A DNA stretch of 64,000 nucleotides. It comes from Sellimonas catena (GTDB lineage Bacteria > Bacillota > Clostridia > Lachnospirales > Lachnospiraceae). The position numbers were made by a program, and so were the translations under genes. Below, piece after piece: positions 42,114 to 51,271 of this stretch. The stretch lies in the NCBI RefSeq assembly GCF_045063725.1, contig NZ_CP173695.1. One strand, written 5' to 3'. Each line of letters opens with the position of its first letter. Position 1 is the stretch's first letter. The notes below the pieces were generated by a model. That model was given only the letters and a program-made list of their open reading frames with translations. It was not told the DNA's origin and ran no database searches.

Positions 42114-42905
42114 TTACGTTCCTGTACTGTTATATCCCTTCAGGCCCAGCCGCCAGATCACGGACGCAATTCCGGCTACCAGTGCCGCCACACACGGCAG
42201 AAGAATCATAACCGGCATATCGGTTCTTCCAAGAAGACCAAGAACCGGATAGTAAGCCACAAATCCAAGCGGCAGAATGTAGGTGAAAAATCCCTGTATC
42301 GCCGCAGGGAATACCTGAAGCGGATATTTGACAAATTCCCGGCAGGTCTGCACGAGAACCGCAATGTCATCGCCCTGAACAATCCAGAAATTCAGACAGT
42401 TAAAAATCGTGTAAATTCCGGAGTTGATGACCGTCCCGAAAATCACATATTCGACAAGCAGCACAATCTCCCGGACTCCCATAGAAAGGCCGATTCCATG
42501 AATAGACCACGCCAGAATTCCTACATAGACTACCATACTTAACACTGCCTGAAAATGCATGACTTGTCCAAGCATCTGCACAAACGGTGACGCCGGACGG
42601 ATCAGGAATACATCCATCTCACCTCTTCGTATCATCTTATCGATAGACCAGACATTGTCAAAAAATGCCTGTCCGATTGCTTCAATTACCGCACACATGG
42701 AGAACAACAGGCAGATCTCGTAAAATCCCCATGTGCCAAGGCCTCCCGTCACACTGGCTACTGCCAGAATTCCGATGAACCCGCAGGCCTCCCGGACAAT
42801 CATGGAAATCAGCCAGATCAATGTGTCCGCCGGGTACTGGGTCATGCAGAGAAGCCCGATTCTCATATAGCAAAGCCAGAGCTTTGCATAGTATTTCCAT
42901 CTCAT
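42114..42905 (-). CDS. ABC-2 type permease (second subunit)
   Basis: 263 residues from the ATG with GGGAGG eight bases upstream. About six membrane segments. The GEMDVFLIRPASPFVQML motif is typical of ABC-2 (DUF990-type) permeases. It forms a pair with the neighbouring permease, four bases apart. The cargo may be a drug, lipid or peptide. Confidence 0.85.
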   Translation of the reverse strand: MRWKYYAKLWLCYMRIGLLCMTQYPADTLIWLISMIVREACGFIGILAVASVTGGLGTWGFYEICLLFSMCAVIEAIGQAFFDNVWSIDKMIRRGEMDVFLIRPASPFVQMLGQVMHFQAVLSMVVYVGILAWSIHGIGLSMGVREIVLLVEYVIFGTVINSGIYTIFNCLNFWIVQGDDIAVLVQTCREFVKYPLQVFPAAIQGFFTYILPLGFVAYYPVLGLLGRTDMPVMILLPCVAALVAGIASVIWRLGLKGYNSTGT

Positions 42906-42909
42906 ACCA

Positions 42910-43701
42910 TCAACCTCCCTGTACCACAACTTTTTTGATTGCGAACCGGTAAAACGCCATCACTCCGATTCCAAGCAGTGCCACCCAGATAATCTGAAGA
43001 CCGATAAAGGAAAAGGCCTCTGCGGCTGTGTATTTTCCAAGATAAATGTGAACCGGCACCGAGACCATCCCGGCAAAAGGCATATAGTCCAACACCTTTG
43101 CCACACCTTCCGGGAAAAGAAAGAGCGGTACAATCCCGCCGGAAAGAATCGACATCAGCGCCGTCTTCGTATAACCAATCCCGTATGAATTCAGTGTAAA
43201 GAACGAAATCAGCCCCACCATCACTTCAATCCAGAACATCAGACCGATGGAAATAAAGACACTGATAAGAAACAATGCAAAGTTTGCTGCGCCATCCGGA
43301 CCGGTTCCGCCTAAAATAAAGGTTGCGAGTATACTGACTGGAATTCCTTTGAAAAGGATAAAGAAAAGGAATTCTCCCACTCTTTTTCCAAAGAGCGTAA
43401 ATACAAGCGGTACCGGTCTCAGAAGCTCAACCACAATATTGCCTTTCTGGACCCACTCGGAAAACTCCCGGTTGATTCCGCCGGAAAACTGCGAGGACAG
43501 AAGTCTGGAAATAATCACGTAAGTCGTGATCTCCACCGCCGTAAATCCATTCAGCTCATCCCTGGACTGAAATACATATTTCCAGAGAAAATAGTAAATC
43601 AGAATCGAGACCGCCGTTCCGAAAATATTGAACCAGAAGGCTTTGATATATGCAAATTTTGTTTGAAATGTCATTCTGATTAGATAATATAACTTTTTCA
43701 T
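42910..43701 (-). CDS. ABC-2 type permease (first subunit)
   Basis: 263 residues from the ATG with GGAGTGAG upstream; a longer in-frame extension has no ribosome site. About six membrane segments, with the WVQKGNIVVELLRPVPLVFTL motif corresponding to the one in its partner. It is the first gene of the exporter operon, divergent from an AraC-type regulator at 43882, which probably controls the operon. Confidence 0.85.
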   Translation of the reverse strand: MKKLYYLIRMTFQTKFAYIKAFWFNIFGTAVSILIYYFLWKYVFQSRDELNGFTAVEITTYVIISRLLSSQFSGGINREFSEWVQKGNIVVELLRPVPLVFTLFGKRVGEFLFFILFKGIPVSILATFILGGTGPDGAANFALFLISVFISIGLMFWIEVMVGLISFFTLNSYGIGYTKTALMSILSGGIVPLFLFPEGVAKVLDYMPFAGMVSVPVHIYLGKYTAAEAFSFIGLQIIWVALLGIGVMAFYRFAIKKVVVQGG

Positions 43702-43881
43702 AACTTTTTTCTCACTCCATTTCCATTGGTATGATTCTATCATTAATGCCTTTTTGCATCCATAGCTGTTTTGTCTATAAACATTGCCATTTCTCAGATT
43801 TTTCTTCTTTTTTGCAATTTTTCTTTCTTTTAGCATTGCGAAATTGTATAATCAAGTCACTATATAGAAAAGGGGGATATC

Positions 43882-44778
43882 ATGTTACAGAATTCGGATT
43901 TATTTTTAAATGCTGTAGAAAAAGATTCTCTGGATCTTGCTTTTCAATCCAGCGGCATCGATCAGTGTGTCTGCGGAAATATTTTCGGTCCGCGCATCCG
44001 GCGTTATTATCTGATCCATTTTGTTTTAGACGGTTTCGGTGTTCTGCAGATCGAAGAAAAAAAATATCCGGTCAAGCCAGGGCAGGCATTTCTGATTCCC
44101 GCAGGCGTAAATGCCGCCTACCAGGCAGATTTCCGCCACCCATGGAAATACTGCTGGATCGGTTATCAGGGAACTCAGGCCGGCTATTATACGAGCCTTC
44201 TTTTTGGAGATGGATTCGTTACCGACATACAGGATGTCACTCTTTACGAAAAAATGATCATGAAGTTCCTCGCTTTCACCGACCGGCGTATTCCTGATGG
44301 AGCCAGATTTACACCCGAAGACTTTCCTCTCACCTTTTTTTCGGAAGCAAAAAACGCATCCGGACATCTCAAACTGAATGGTCTACTGAAGGAAATGTTT
44401 TCGAGCCTTGTTGCGGAACATCACAAAGATCAGGAGGACATTTCCTCAGCTCCGTATCCGAAGCAGATCAAAGCCTATATTGACCGGCATTATAATGAAC
44501 ATATGCAAATTCAGGACATTGCTGACTATTTGCATCTGAATCCTCATTATGTAACCGCGGTCTTTAAGCAGAAATACTTCAAAACACCGAAACAATATCT
44601 GACAGAACTGCGGATTGAGAAAGCAAAAATCTATCTTGTAGATACAGATTATTCCCTGCAGGTCATTGCAAATGCGGTAGGACTAGAAAATCCATTTTCC
44701 TTCTCCCGACTTTTCAAGTCGGTAACGGGATATTCGCCGTCTGAATATAAGAAACGGTTTCCAAACTGGTTTTCTTAA
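43882..44778 (+). CDS. AraC-family transcriptional regulator (third copy type)
   Basis: 298 residues. The N-terminal cupin-like sensor has IRRYYLIHFVLDGFGVLQIE and VKPGQAFLIPAGVNAAYQAD. The C-terminal region has IQDIADYLHLNPHYVTAVFK and YSLQVIANAVGLENPFSFSR, ending SRLFKSVTGYSPSEYKKRF. It is of the AraC type common near carbohydrate genes and is divergent from the ABC-2 exporter operon. The intergenic region is 180 bases and holds a -10-like TATAAT. Confidence 0.86.
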   Translation: MLQNSDLFLNAVEKDSLDLAFQSSGIDQCVCGNIFGPRIRRYYLIHFVLDGFGVLQIEEKKYPVKPGQAFLIPAGVNAAYQADFRHPWKYCWIGYQGTQAGYYTSLLFGDGFVTDIQDVTLYEKMIMKFLAFTDRRIPDGARFTPEDFPLTFFSEAKNASGHLKLNGLLKEMFSSLVAEHHKDQEDISSAPYPKQIKAYIDRHYNEHMQIQDIADYLHLNPHYVTAVFKQKYFKTPKQYLTELRIEKAKIYLVDTDYSLQVIANAVGLENPFSFSRLFKSVTGYSPSEYKKRFPNWFS

Positions 44779-44811
44779 TTTAGTAATTCTATATATCAGG
44801 AGAAAAAGATT

Positions 44812-45413
44812 ATGAAAATTTTATTGATTGACAGTCTGGATCACTATTCCGGCGTCACAACACACATGTCAATCCCAATGCCAAAGATCTTGTTTTTACC
44901 GGAAGATTCTCAGAAGAAAAGAATATCATGATACTTCTGGATGCCATGAAACAGCTGAAGCAGGAACCGATCCATTTACATTTATATGGAAATGGTCCAA
45001 TGGAATCGGAAATTAAAAAGGTAATTGCGCAGAATGATTTACAGGAAACCTGTATTGTACACGGATTCTGCTCAAATATCAGCCAGATTCTGAATCAATA
45101 TCAGATCCTTATCCTGCCTTTTAAAACAGAAAGCTGCTCCTACACATTACTTGAAGGGATGGCAAACCATGTGTTCCTTATCGCCTCTGACTGTCCCGGC
45201 AACCGGGAAATGATTGTCGATCAAATCACCGGAGCCCTCTTTCACTGTGATGATTCAGCTCAACTGGCTCAGTCTGTCCGCTACTGGTTCAGTCATACTC
45301 CGGAACGAAACGCTGTAGCAGAAAACGCTTATAACCGGGCCAGACAATATTATAGTACAAAACAAATGGGCGACAGGTTCATCGAGCTATATCAATGTGT
45401 ACTTAATAAATAA
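44812..45413 (+). pseudogene. Glycosyltransferase (GT4 family), internally deleted
   Basis: The start codon has an AGGAG site. The first 19 codons (MKILLIDSLDHYSGVTTHM) are the N-terminus of a GT4 glycosyltransferase. The sequence then jumps, out of frame, to the C-terminal half: NAKDLVFTGRFSEEKNIM, LHLYGNGPMESEI, SCSYTLLEGMANHVFLIASD, which is open to 45413. The whole acceptor domain is missing, so the gene should be inactive. The 162-residue C-terminal piece could be expressed but lacks half of the fold. Confidence 0.82.
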
Positions 45414-45469
45414 GTGCTCGTTTCCAGGCAGTCCTCTCTATAAATAAGACAGTTTTAATAGTATGACTG

Positions 45470-45498
45470 TTGATTTCTATCTCCTCTATTGCTATACT
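45470..45498 (+). promoter_or_regulatory. Promoter of the first Rpn-family gene
   Basis: TTGATT and TATACT separated by 17 bp. A hairpin CCCGCC/GGCGGG follows at 45514-45536, before the coding start at 45597. The same arrangement recurs 1073 bases downstream. Confidence 0.65.
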
Positions 45499-45596
45499 AG
45501 GGGCATATTCTTTCCCGCCTTTTCCTACAAGGCGGGAGCCATTTCTCATTATCTATTGATTCCATTCTATTTTCAAATCAAAGGAGGCTTCTGCCT

Positions 45597-46520
45597 ATGA
45601 AGAAAAAACAAAGAAAAATCACATCTAAAACAAAAAAACGGAACCGGTCCCTGGGAAAACCTGTCAACCGAAAGTACAAAGACACTCTTTTCCGTATGAT
45701 TTTCCGGGACAGACACAATCTTTTATCCCTCTATAACGCATTAAACCACTCTTCCTATACCAACGAAGAAGATCTTGAAATCACCACTCTGGAAGACGTC
45801 ATCTATGTAGGAATGAAAAATGACGTATCTTTTCTCTTTTCCAGTACCCTCAATCTGTACGAACATCAAAGCACCTTAAATCCCAATATGCCGATCCGCG
45901 GCCTGTTTTATATAGCACGCATTTACCAGAACTATATCAAGAAACACGGGCTGAATCTTTACAGCACCCGACGGATTCCTTTACCCGTACCGGTATATGT
46001 GGTATTCTATAATGGACAAAGCGAAGAATCGGAATACCGGGAATTAAACCTTTCAGATTCCTTTATGAAATCTGCATTTGCGGGACAGGCCGCACTGGAA
46101 TGCCGGGCACTGATGCTCAACATCAATCTTGGGCACAATCAGGAACTTCTGGAAAGCTGTAAAGTTCTATGGGAATACTCCTACTTTATAAATGAAGTAA
46201 GAGAGAACCAGAAACAGGGGCTTGCCATAGAAACAGCAGTCCGGGAAGCGCAGAAAAGCTGTATTGAAAAGGATATCCTGAAGGAATTCCTGGAGCAAAA
46301 CAGTGCGGAGGTGAGCGATGTGATCCTGGAAGAATTTGATCAGGAAAAATATGAGGAAGATCTTCGGCGGGAAAGCTGGGAGGATGGCAAAATCGCCGGT
46401 ATGGCATTTGAAAAGAAAGAACTGCTGGTCAATTTGTACCGTAAACATTTGCTGACTTTGGAACAGGCCGCAGAGGAGTATGGTACAACAGCAGAAGAGT
46501 TCCAAAAATTTTTATTGTGA
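45597..46520 (+). CDS. Rpn/PD-(D/E)XK family nuclease-transposase (copy 1)
   Basis: 307 residues. A basic N-terminus (KKKQRKITSKTKKRNR) is followed by the Rpn-type core: KYKDTLFRMIFRDRHNLLSL, KNDVSFLF (Asp) and LYEHQST (Glu-x-Gln), which are the metal-binding residues of PD-(D/E)XK nucleases. The C-terminus has an IETAVREAQKSCIEKDILKEF stretch and a helical end. Rpn proteins promote RecA-independent recombination; many are annotated as putative transposases. AAAGGAGG precedes the ATG. Confidence 0.82.
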   Translation: MKKKQRKITSKTKKRNRSLGKPVNRKYKDTLFRMIFRDRHNLLSLYNALNHSSYTNEEDLEITTLEDVIYVGMKNDVSFLFSSTLNLYEHQSTLNPNMPIRGLFYIARIYQNYIKKHGLNLYSTRRIPLPVPVYVVFYNGQSEESEYRELNLSDSFMKSAFAGQAALECRALMLNINLGHNQELLESCKVLWEYSYFINEVRENQKQGLAIETAVREAQKSCIEKDILKEFLEQNSAEVSDVILEEFDQEKYEEDLRRESWEDGKIAGMAFEKKELLVNLYRKHLLTLEQAAEEYGTTAEEFQKFLL

Positions 46521-46542
46521 TGCCGAAACAATTTGGCATATG

Positions 46543-46571
46543 TTGATTTATATCACTTCTATTACTATACT
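46543..46571 (+). promoter_or_regulatory. Promoter of the second Rpn-family gene
   Basis: TTGATT and TATACT separated by 17 bp, the duplicated counterpart of the promoter at 45470; the spacer differs at several positions. Confidence 0.62.
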
Positions 46572-46669
46572 GTGAACATGTTCTTTCCCGCCTTTTCCTA
46601 CAAGGCGGGAGCCATTTCTCATTATCTATTGATTCCATTCTATTTTCAAATCAAAGGAGGCTTCTGCCT

Positions 46670-47605
46670 ATGAAGAAAAAACAAAGAAAAATCACATCTA
46701 AAACAAAAAAACGGAACCGGTCCCTGGGAAAACCTGTCAACCGAAAGTACAAAGACACTCTTTTCCGTATGATTTTCCGGGACAGACACAATCTTTTATC
46801 CCTCTATAACGCATTAAACCACTCTTCCTATACGAACGAAGAAGATCTTGAAATCACCACTCTGGAAGACGTCATCTATGTAGGAATGAAAAATGATGTA
46901 TCTTTTCTCTTTTCCAGTACCCTCAATCTGTACGAACATCAAAGCACCCTGAATCCAAATATGCCGATCCGCGGCCTGTTTTATATGGCACGCATTTACC
47001 AGAACTATATCAAGAAACACGGGCTGAATCTTTACAGCACCCGACGGATTCCTTTACCCGTACCGGTATATGTGGTATTCTATAATGGACAAAGCGAAGA
47101 ATCGGAATACCGGGAATTAAACCTTTCAGATTCCTTTATGAAATCTGCGTTTACGGAACAGGCGGCACTGGAATGCCGGGCACTGATGCTCAACATCAAT
47201 CTTGGGCATAATCAGGAACTTCTCGAAAGCTGTAAAGTTCTATGGGAATACTCCTACTTTATAAATGAAGTAAGAGAGAACCAGAAACAGGGGCTTGCCA
47301 TAGAAACAGCAGTCCGGGAAGCGCAGAAAAGCTGTATTGAAAAGGATATCCTGAAGGAATTCCTGGAGCAAAACAGTGCGGAGGTGAGCGATGTGATCCT
47401 GGAAGAATTTGATCAGGAAAAATATGAGGAAGATCTTCGGCGGGAAAGCTGGGAGGATGGCAAAATCGCCGGCATGGAAGAGGGTAAAGCCTTGGGAAAG
47501 AAAGAACTGCTGGTCAATCTGTACCGTAAACATTTGCTGACTTTGGAACAGGCCGCAGAGGAGTATGGGACAACAGCAGAGGAGTTCCGAAAATTTTTAT
47601 TGTAA
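46670..47605 (+). CDS. Rpn/PD-(D/E)XK family nuclease-transposase (copy 2)
   Basis: 311 residues, nearly identical to copy 1. Differences include Met for Ile in LFYMARIYQ, TEQ for AGQ in the middle, and the longer MEEGKALGKKELL in place of MAFEKKELL. The Asp and Glu-x-Gln residues of the nuclease core are intact, so both copies could be active. It has its own promoter, leader hairpin and ribosome site. Confidence 0.82.
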   Translation: MKKKQRKITSKTKKRNRSLGKPVNRKYKDTLFRMIFRDRHNLLSLYNALNHSSYTNEEDLEITTLEDVIYVGMKNDVSFLFSSTLNLYEHQSTLNPNMPIRGLFYMARIYQNYIKKHGLNLYSTRRIPLPVPVYVVFYNGQSEESEYRELNLSDSFMKSAFTEQAALECRALMLNINLGHNQELLESCKVLWEYSYFINEVRENQKQGLAIETAVREAQKSCIEKDILKEFLEQNSAEVSDVILEEFDQEKYEEDLRRESWEDGKIAGMEEGKALGKKELLVNLYRKHLLTLEQAAEEYGTTAEEFRKFLL

Positions 47606-47628
47606 TGTAGAGACGATTTGGCATATTT

Positions 47629-47681
47629 CAAAAACCGGAAGAAACTCACAAGATGAGCGTGCATTTCTCCCGGTTTTTCAT
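47629..47681. terminator. Bidirectional terminator
   Basis: AAAAACCGG pairs with CCGGTTTTT, with an inner GAAGAAA/TTTCTC extension, between the second Rpn gene and the convergent aldo/keto reductase. Confidence 0.6.
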
Positions 47682-47689
47682 TCTCTTCT

Positions 47690-48820
47690 TTATGCTTTCA
47701 GTCTTGCCGAAAAGTCTGCCATTGCCTCGGAAATTTTGATCTGCTGCGGGCAGACTGCTTCGCAGCTTCTGCATCCGATGCAGGCGCCCGGCTGTTTGTC
47801 TTCCGGAACGGCACTCAGTGCCATCGGCGCAATGAAGCCGCCTCCTGTAAAGCTGTGTTCATTGTACAGGCTTAACAGGTTCGGGATATCAAGACCTTGT
47901 GGACAGTGGCTGACACAATAATGGCATGCGGTACAAGGAAGTGTACCGTCCAGCATTCTGTTTGCCACAGACAATAGCTTATCCATCTCTTCGTTGGAAA
48001 GCGGTTTTTCCGTCTCAAAGGTACGGATATTATCCTGAAGCTGTTCCATGTTGGACATACCGGACAGGGTCATCGTCACTTCCGGAATAGACTGAAGGAA
48101 ACGGAAAGCCCATGCCGGGATTCCTTCATCCGGCCGCATGGATTTTAATATTTCTTCTTCACTGTCTTTCAGTTTGGCAAGTTTTCCTCCTCTGAGCGGC
48201 TCCATAACCCAGACCGGAAGCTTGTATTCTTTCAGCAGTTCTACTTTCGCCTTGGCGTCCTGGAAAGACCAGTCCAGATAGTTGAGCTGGATCTGGCAGA
48301 ACTCCATTCCCTCTCCATATGCTTCCAGAAATCTCTTCATGACATCATAGCTTCCATGTGCAGAGAATCCCAAATGACGGATCCGTCCGTTTTCTTTCTG
48401 TTTCATCAGATATTCGTAGATTCCATGAGAACGATCCAGATAGGCATCGATATTCATCTCGCACACATTGTGGAATAAATAAAAATCAAAGTACTCTACC
48501 TGACATTTTTCCAGCTGTTTCTCAAAAATCTCTTCTACCTTATCCATATTGGAGAGATCGTAACCCGGGAACTTTGTAGCGAGATAAAAACTGTCCCTTG
48601 GATATTTGCTTAACATCTTTCCTGTAACCAGTTCGGAGTTTCCATTATGATATCCCCATGCAGTATCATAGTAGTTGACACCATGCTCCATCGCATAAGC
48701 CACCATTTCCTCTGTTGCCTTCTCATCGATTCTGGCATCGTCTCCATCAATCACTGGAAGACGCATTGTACCAAGTCCAAGGGCAGACAGTTTCAAATCT
48801 TGAAAATCTTTGTAAATCAT
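47690..48820 (-). CDS. Aldo/keto reductase with C-terminal 2[4Fe-4S] domain
   Basis: 376 residues. The TIM-barrel AKR domain has the catalytic Asp, Tyr, Lys and His pattern (YYDTAWGYHNGNSE, KFPGYD, FLFHNV) and LRGGKLA. The last ~90 residues form a ferredoxin-like domain (CTACHYCVSHCPQG and CIGCRSCEAVCPQQ). Such enzymes are common in clostridia and probably couple ferredoxin to NAD(P)-linked aldehyde/ketone reduction. The start has a GAAGG site, and it is a monocistronic gene. Confidence 0.9.
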   Translation of the reverse strand: MIYKDFQDLKLSALGLGTMRLPVIDGDDARIDEKATEEMVAYAMEHGVNYYDTAWGYHNGNSELVTGKMLSKYPRDSFYLATKFPGYDLSNMDKVEEIFEKQLEKCQVEYFDFYLFHNVCEMNIDAYLDRSHGIYEYLMKQKENGRIRHLGFSAHGSYDVMKRFLEAYGEGMEFCQIQLNYLDWSFQDAKAKVELLKEYKLPVWVMEPLRGGKLAKLKDSEEEILKSMRPDEGIPAWAFRFLQSIPEVTMTLSGMSNMEQLQDNIRTFETEKPLSNEEMDKLLSVANRMLDGTLPCTACHYCVSHCPQGLDIPNLLSLYNEHSFTGGGFIAPMALSAVPEDKQPGACIGCRSCEAVCPQQIKISEAMADFSARLKA

Positions 48821-48958
48821 TTTGTTACCTTCTTTCTTCCTACTATAAACAATCCATCAGCTGCCAGGTCCGTGGTTAGGTGGACTCTATAATTCTATTA
48901 TAAAATCTTTAAAATAAAACCGCAAATTGATTTCAGTTATAGAATTGTATAACAAAAA

Positions 48959-48982
48959 GGAATCCTGCTTTTGCAGGATTCC
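48959..48982 (-). terminator. Terminator of the rplA operon
   Basis: GGAATCCTGC pairs with GCAGGATTCC around TTTT. On the minus strand it is followed by TTTTTGTT. It lies 20 bases after the rplA stop. Confidence 0.88.
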
Positions 48983-49003
48983 CCTTTATCTACGCAAATC
49001 TGA

Positions 49004-49696
49004 TTAAGCTAATTTAGCCGGATTTACTTTTACGCCAGGTCCCATTGTAGATGTGATTGTTACACTCTTCAGGTACTGACCTTTTACAGCTGCCGGTCTT
49101 GCTTTGTTGATTGCATCAATAAGCGTCTGGAAGTTGTCCGCTAACTGTTCTTCTGTGAAGGAAGCTTTTCCAACCGGTACATGGATAATGTTTGTCTTGT
49201 CCAATCTGTATTCAATCTTACCAGCTTTAATGTCCTGGATGGCTTTTGTAACGTCCATTGTTACTGTACCAGCCTTCGGGTTCGGCATTAATCCTTTTGG
49301 TCCGAGTACACGTCCCAGACGTCCGACTACACCCATCATATCCGGTGTAGCTACAACTACGTCGTAGTCAAACCAGTTTTCGTTCTGGATTCTCGGGATC
49401 AGATCTTCTGCTCCAACGTAATCTGCTCCGGCAGCTTTTGCTTCTTCAGCTTTAGCGTCTTTTGCAAATACAAGGATACGAACCTTTTTACCTGTTCCGT
49501 GCGGAAGTACTACCGCACCACGGATCTGCTGATCTGCGTGACGTCCGTCACAGCCTGTTCTGATATGAACTTCGATTGTCTCGTCAAATTTAGCTGTTGC
49601 AGCTTTTTTAACTAATGCGATTGCTTCATCTCTGTCGTAAAGATTTCCTCTTTCAATCAGTTTAGAAGCTTCGATATATTTCTTTCCTCTTTTCAT
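49004..49696 (-). CDS. rplA: 50S ribosomal protein L1
   Basis: 230 residues from the ATG with AGGAGG upstream. The L1 signature is present (RGKKYIEASKLIERGNLYDR; NPKAGTVTMDVTKAIQDIKAG). It binds 23S rRNA at the L1 stalk and may repress its own operon. The operon ends here with a terminator; rplJ and rplL do not follow. Confidence 0.96.
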   Translation of the reverse strand: MKRGKKYIEASKLIERGNLYDRDEAIALVKKAATAKFDETIEVHIRTGCDGRHADQQIRGAVVLPHGTGKKVRILVFAKDAKAEEAKAAGADYVGAEDLIPRIQNENWFDYDVVVATPDMMGVVGRLGRVLGPKGLMPNPKAGTVTMDVTKAIQDIKAGKIEYRLDKTNIIHVPVGKASFTEEQLADNFQTLIDAINKARPAAVKGQYLKSVTITSTMGPGVKVNPAKLA

Positions 49697-49756
49697 CTTA
49701 TAACCTCCTAGTGGTAATATCGGGAGCGAGCCCTCCCACATTTCTAACGTTTACAA

Positions 49757-50182
49757 TTAGTCAACTACTGTAACACCCATGCTTCTGCATGTACCAGCGA
49801 TCATGCTCATAGCAGCTTCTACGCTTGCAGCGTTTAAGTCTGGCATTTTGAGTTCAGCGATTTCCTGAACCTGAGCTTTTGTGATCGTAGCTACTTTTGT
49901 TTTGTTCGGAACACCAGATCCGGATTTGATGTTGCAGGCTTTTTTGATCAGAACTGCTGCCGGCGGTGTCTTTGTGATGAAGCTGAAGCTTCTGTCATTG
50001 TAAACTGTGATAACTACAGGGATGATCAGATCTCCCTGATCAGCTGTTCTTGCGTTGAACTGCTTTGTAAATTCTACGATGTTAACTCCGTGCTGACCAA
50101 GAGCAGGACCAACCGGAGGAGCCGGTGTTGCCTTTCCAGCAGGAATCTGTAATTTGATATAACCTTCTACTTTTTTAGCCAT
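49757..50182 (-). CDS. rplK: 50S ribosomal protein L11
   Basis: 141 residues, with the L11 signature (IKLQIPAGKATPAPPVGPAL; GQHGVNIVEFTKQFNART). It binds the GTPase-associated region of 23S rRNA. It lies between nusG and rplA, as usual. Confidence 0.96.
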   Translation of the reverse strand: MAKKVEGYIKLQIPAGKATPAPPVGPALGQHGVNIVEFTKQFNARTADQGDLIIPVVITVYNDRSFSFITKTPPAAVLIKKACNIKSGSGVPNKTKVATITKAQVQEIAELKMPDLNAASVEAAMSMIAGTCRSMGVTVVD

Positions 50183-50236
50183 TATATTGTACCTCCTTGT
50201 GGTATTTGCGGGGATTTCCCTCCCACTTCATTTACG

Positions 50237-50752
50237 TTACATTTTCTTGACATCTGAAAAACCGATCTCAACCGGTGTTTCACGGCCAAATAACTCAACA
50301 TTGATTGTAACACTCTGCTTTGGCGTATTGATCGCCTGAATGACTCCAACAGTGTCAGCCCATGCGCCTGATACGACGCTGACTGTATCGCCTACCTCAA
50401 AGTCCACAACAATATCTTCTTTCTTGATTCCAAGCGGCGCCATTTCCTCATCTGTGAGCGGTACCGGCTTGGATCCCGGTCCTACGAACCCGGTTACGCC
50501 CCGTGTATTACGTACAACATACCAGGTGTCGTCATTCATAATCATATGAATCAGTACATAGCCCGGAAACAGCTTTCTCTGGGCAGCTTTCTGAACTCCG
50601 TTTTTGAGCTCCACTACGTCCTGCATCGGAACCCTGACTTCCAGAATCTGGTCTTCCAGGTGTCTGTTTTCGATTGTCTTATCAATGTTGGCTTTTACCT
50701 TATTTTCATACCCTGAATAAGTATGAACTACATACCATTTTGCCGTTGACAT
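50237..50752 (-). CDS. nusG: Transcription termination/antitermination factor NusG
   Basis: 171 residues from the ATG with an AAAGGTG site. The NGN domain (WYVVHTYSGYENKVKANIDK) binds RNA polymerase. The KOW domain is at the C-terminus (DFEVGDTVSVVSGAWADTVG). It links polymerase with ribosome or Rho. Confidence 0.95.
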   Translation of the reverse strand: MSTAKWYVVHTYSGYENKVKANIDKTIENRHLEDQILEVRVPMQDVVELKNGVQKAAQRKLFPGYVLIHMIMNDDTWYVVRNTRGVTGFVGPGSKPVPLTDEEMAPLGIKKEDIVVDFEVGDTVSVVSGAWADTVGVIQAINTPKQSVTINVELFGRETPVEIGFSDVKKM

Positions 50753-50788
50753 ATTAATCACCTTTCTTACTGTCAGGTCATCAGTTTC

Positions 50789-50989
50789 TTAGCGAACCAA
50801 GAAATCGATTCCGAATGTTAGAAGCGCATCGACTACCGAGATAATCGCTCCCAAGATTACAGTAACAGAGACAACTGCCACCGTTTGTTTTGCAAGAGTC
50901 TTCTTGTCTGGCCAGATAATTTTCTTAAACTCTGCTTTCAAGCCTTTGATTTTGGAAGGCTTCTTTGCTTTCGTTTTAGAATCGCCCAT
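50789..50989 (-). CDS. secE: Preprotein translocase subunit SecE
   Basis: 66 residues with one transmembrane helix near 38-62 (VAVVSVTVILGAIISVVDALLT in outline) and the amphipathic segment FKKIIWPDKKTLAKQT, typical of SecE. It clamps SecY in the membrane. It lies between rpmG and nusG, a standard arrangement. Confidence 0.94.
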   Translation of the reverse strand: MGDSKTKAKKPSKIKGLKAEFKKIIWPDKKTLAKQTVAVVSVTVILGAIISVVDALLTFGIDFLVR

Positions 50990-51012
50990 AACATCCGCTC
51001 CTTCTCAAACGA

Positions 51013-51162
51013 CTATTTCGTTTCTTTGTGTACTGTGTGAGTTCTGCAGAATCTGCAGTATTTCTTTGTTTCCATGCGCTCCGGATGAGTTTTCTTATCC
51101 TTTGTCATGTTGTAATTACGCTGCTTACATTCTGTACATTCTAATGTAATTCTTGTACGCAC
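51013..51162 (-). CDS. rpmG: 50S ribosomal protein L33
   Basis: 49 residues from a GTG start with GAGGTGG upstream. The zinc-binding Cys pairs (CTECK and CRFCR) and NYNMTKDKKTHPERME identify the Cys-containing L33 form. It is the first gene of the rpmG-secE-nusG-rplK-rplA operon. Confidence 0.95.
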   Translation of the reverse strand: MRTRITLECTECKQRNYNMTKDKKTHPERMETKKYCRFCRTHTVHKETK

Positions 51163-51271
51163 AACTTCCACCTCGCTTTTTTTTACTTCTTTTTTACTGG
51201 TTACGCGGCAGTTTGCGAAGCTGCCTGATTTTAGGCATAAAAAAAAGACCTATACTTCCATTCGCCATATC

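Larger units (their letters stand above)
45470..47605 (+). repeat. Tandem duplication, unit of 1073 bp
   Basis: Promoter, leader hairpin, ribosome site and coding sequence of the Rpn-family gene occur twice in a row with an offset of 1073 bases (45470 to 46543; 45597 to 46670). The leader and coding parts are almost identical; the promoter spacers differ more. The first copy lacks four codons near its 3' end (after residue 276). Confidence 0.9.

Noticed and set aside
44828..45016. Short plus-strand ORF within the glycosyltransferase remnant
   Set aside because: Wrong frame. The glycosyltransferase homology is in the two frames described for the pseudogene.
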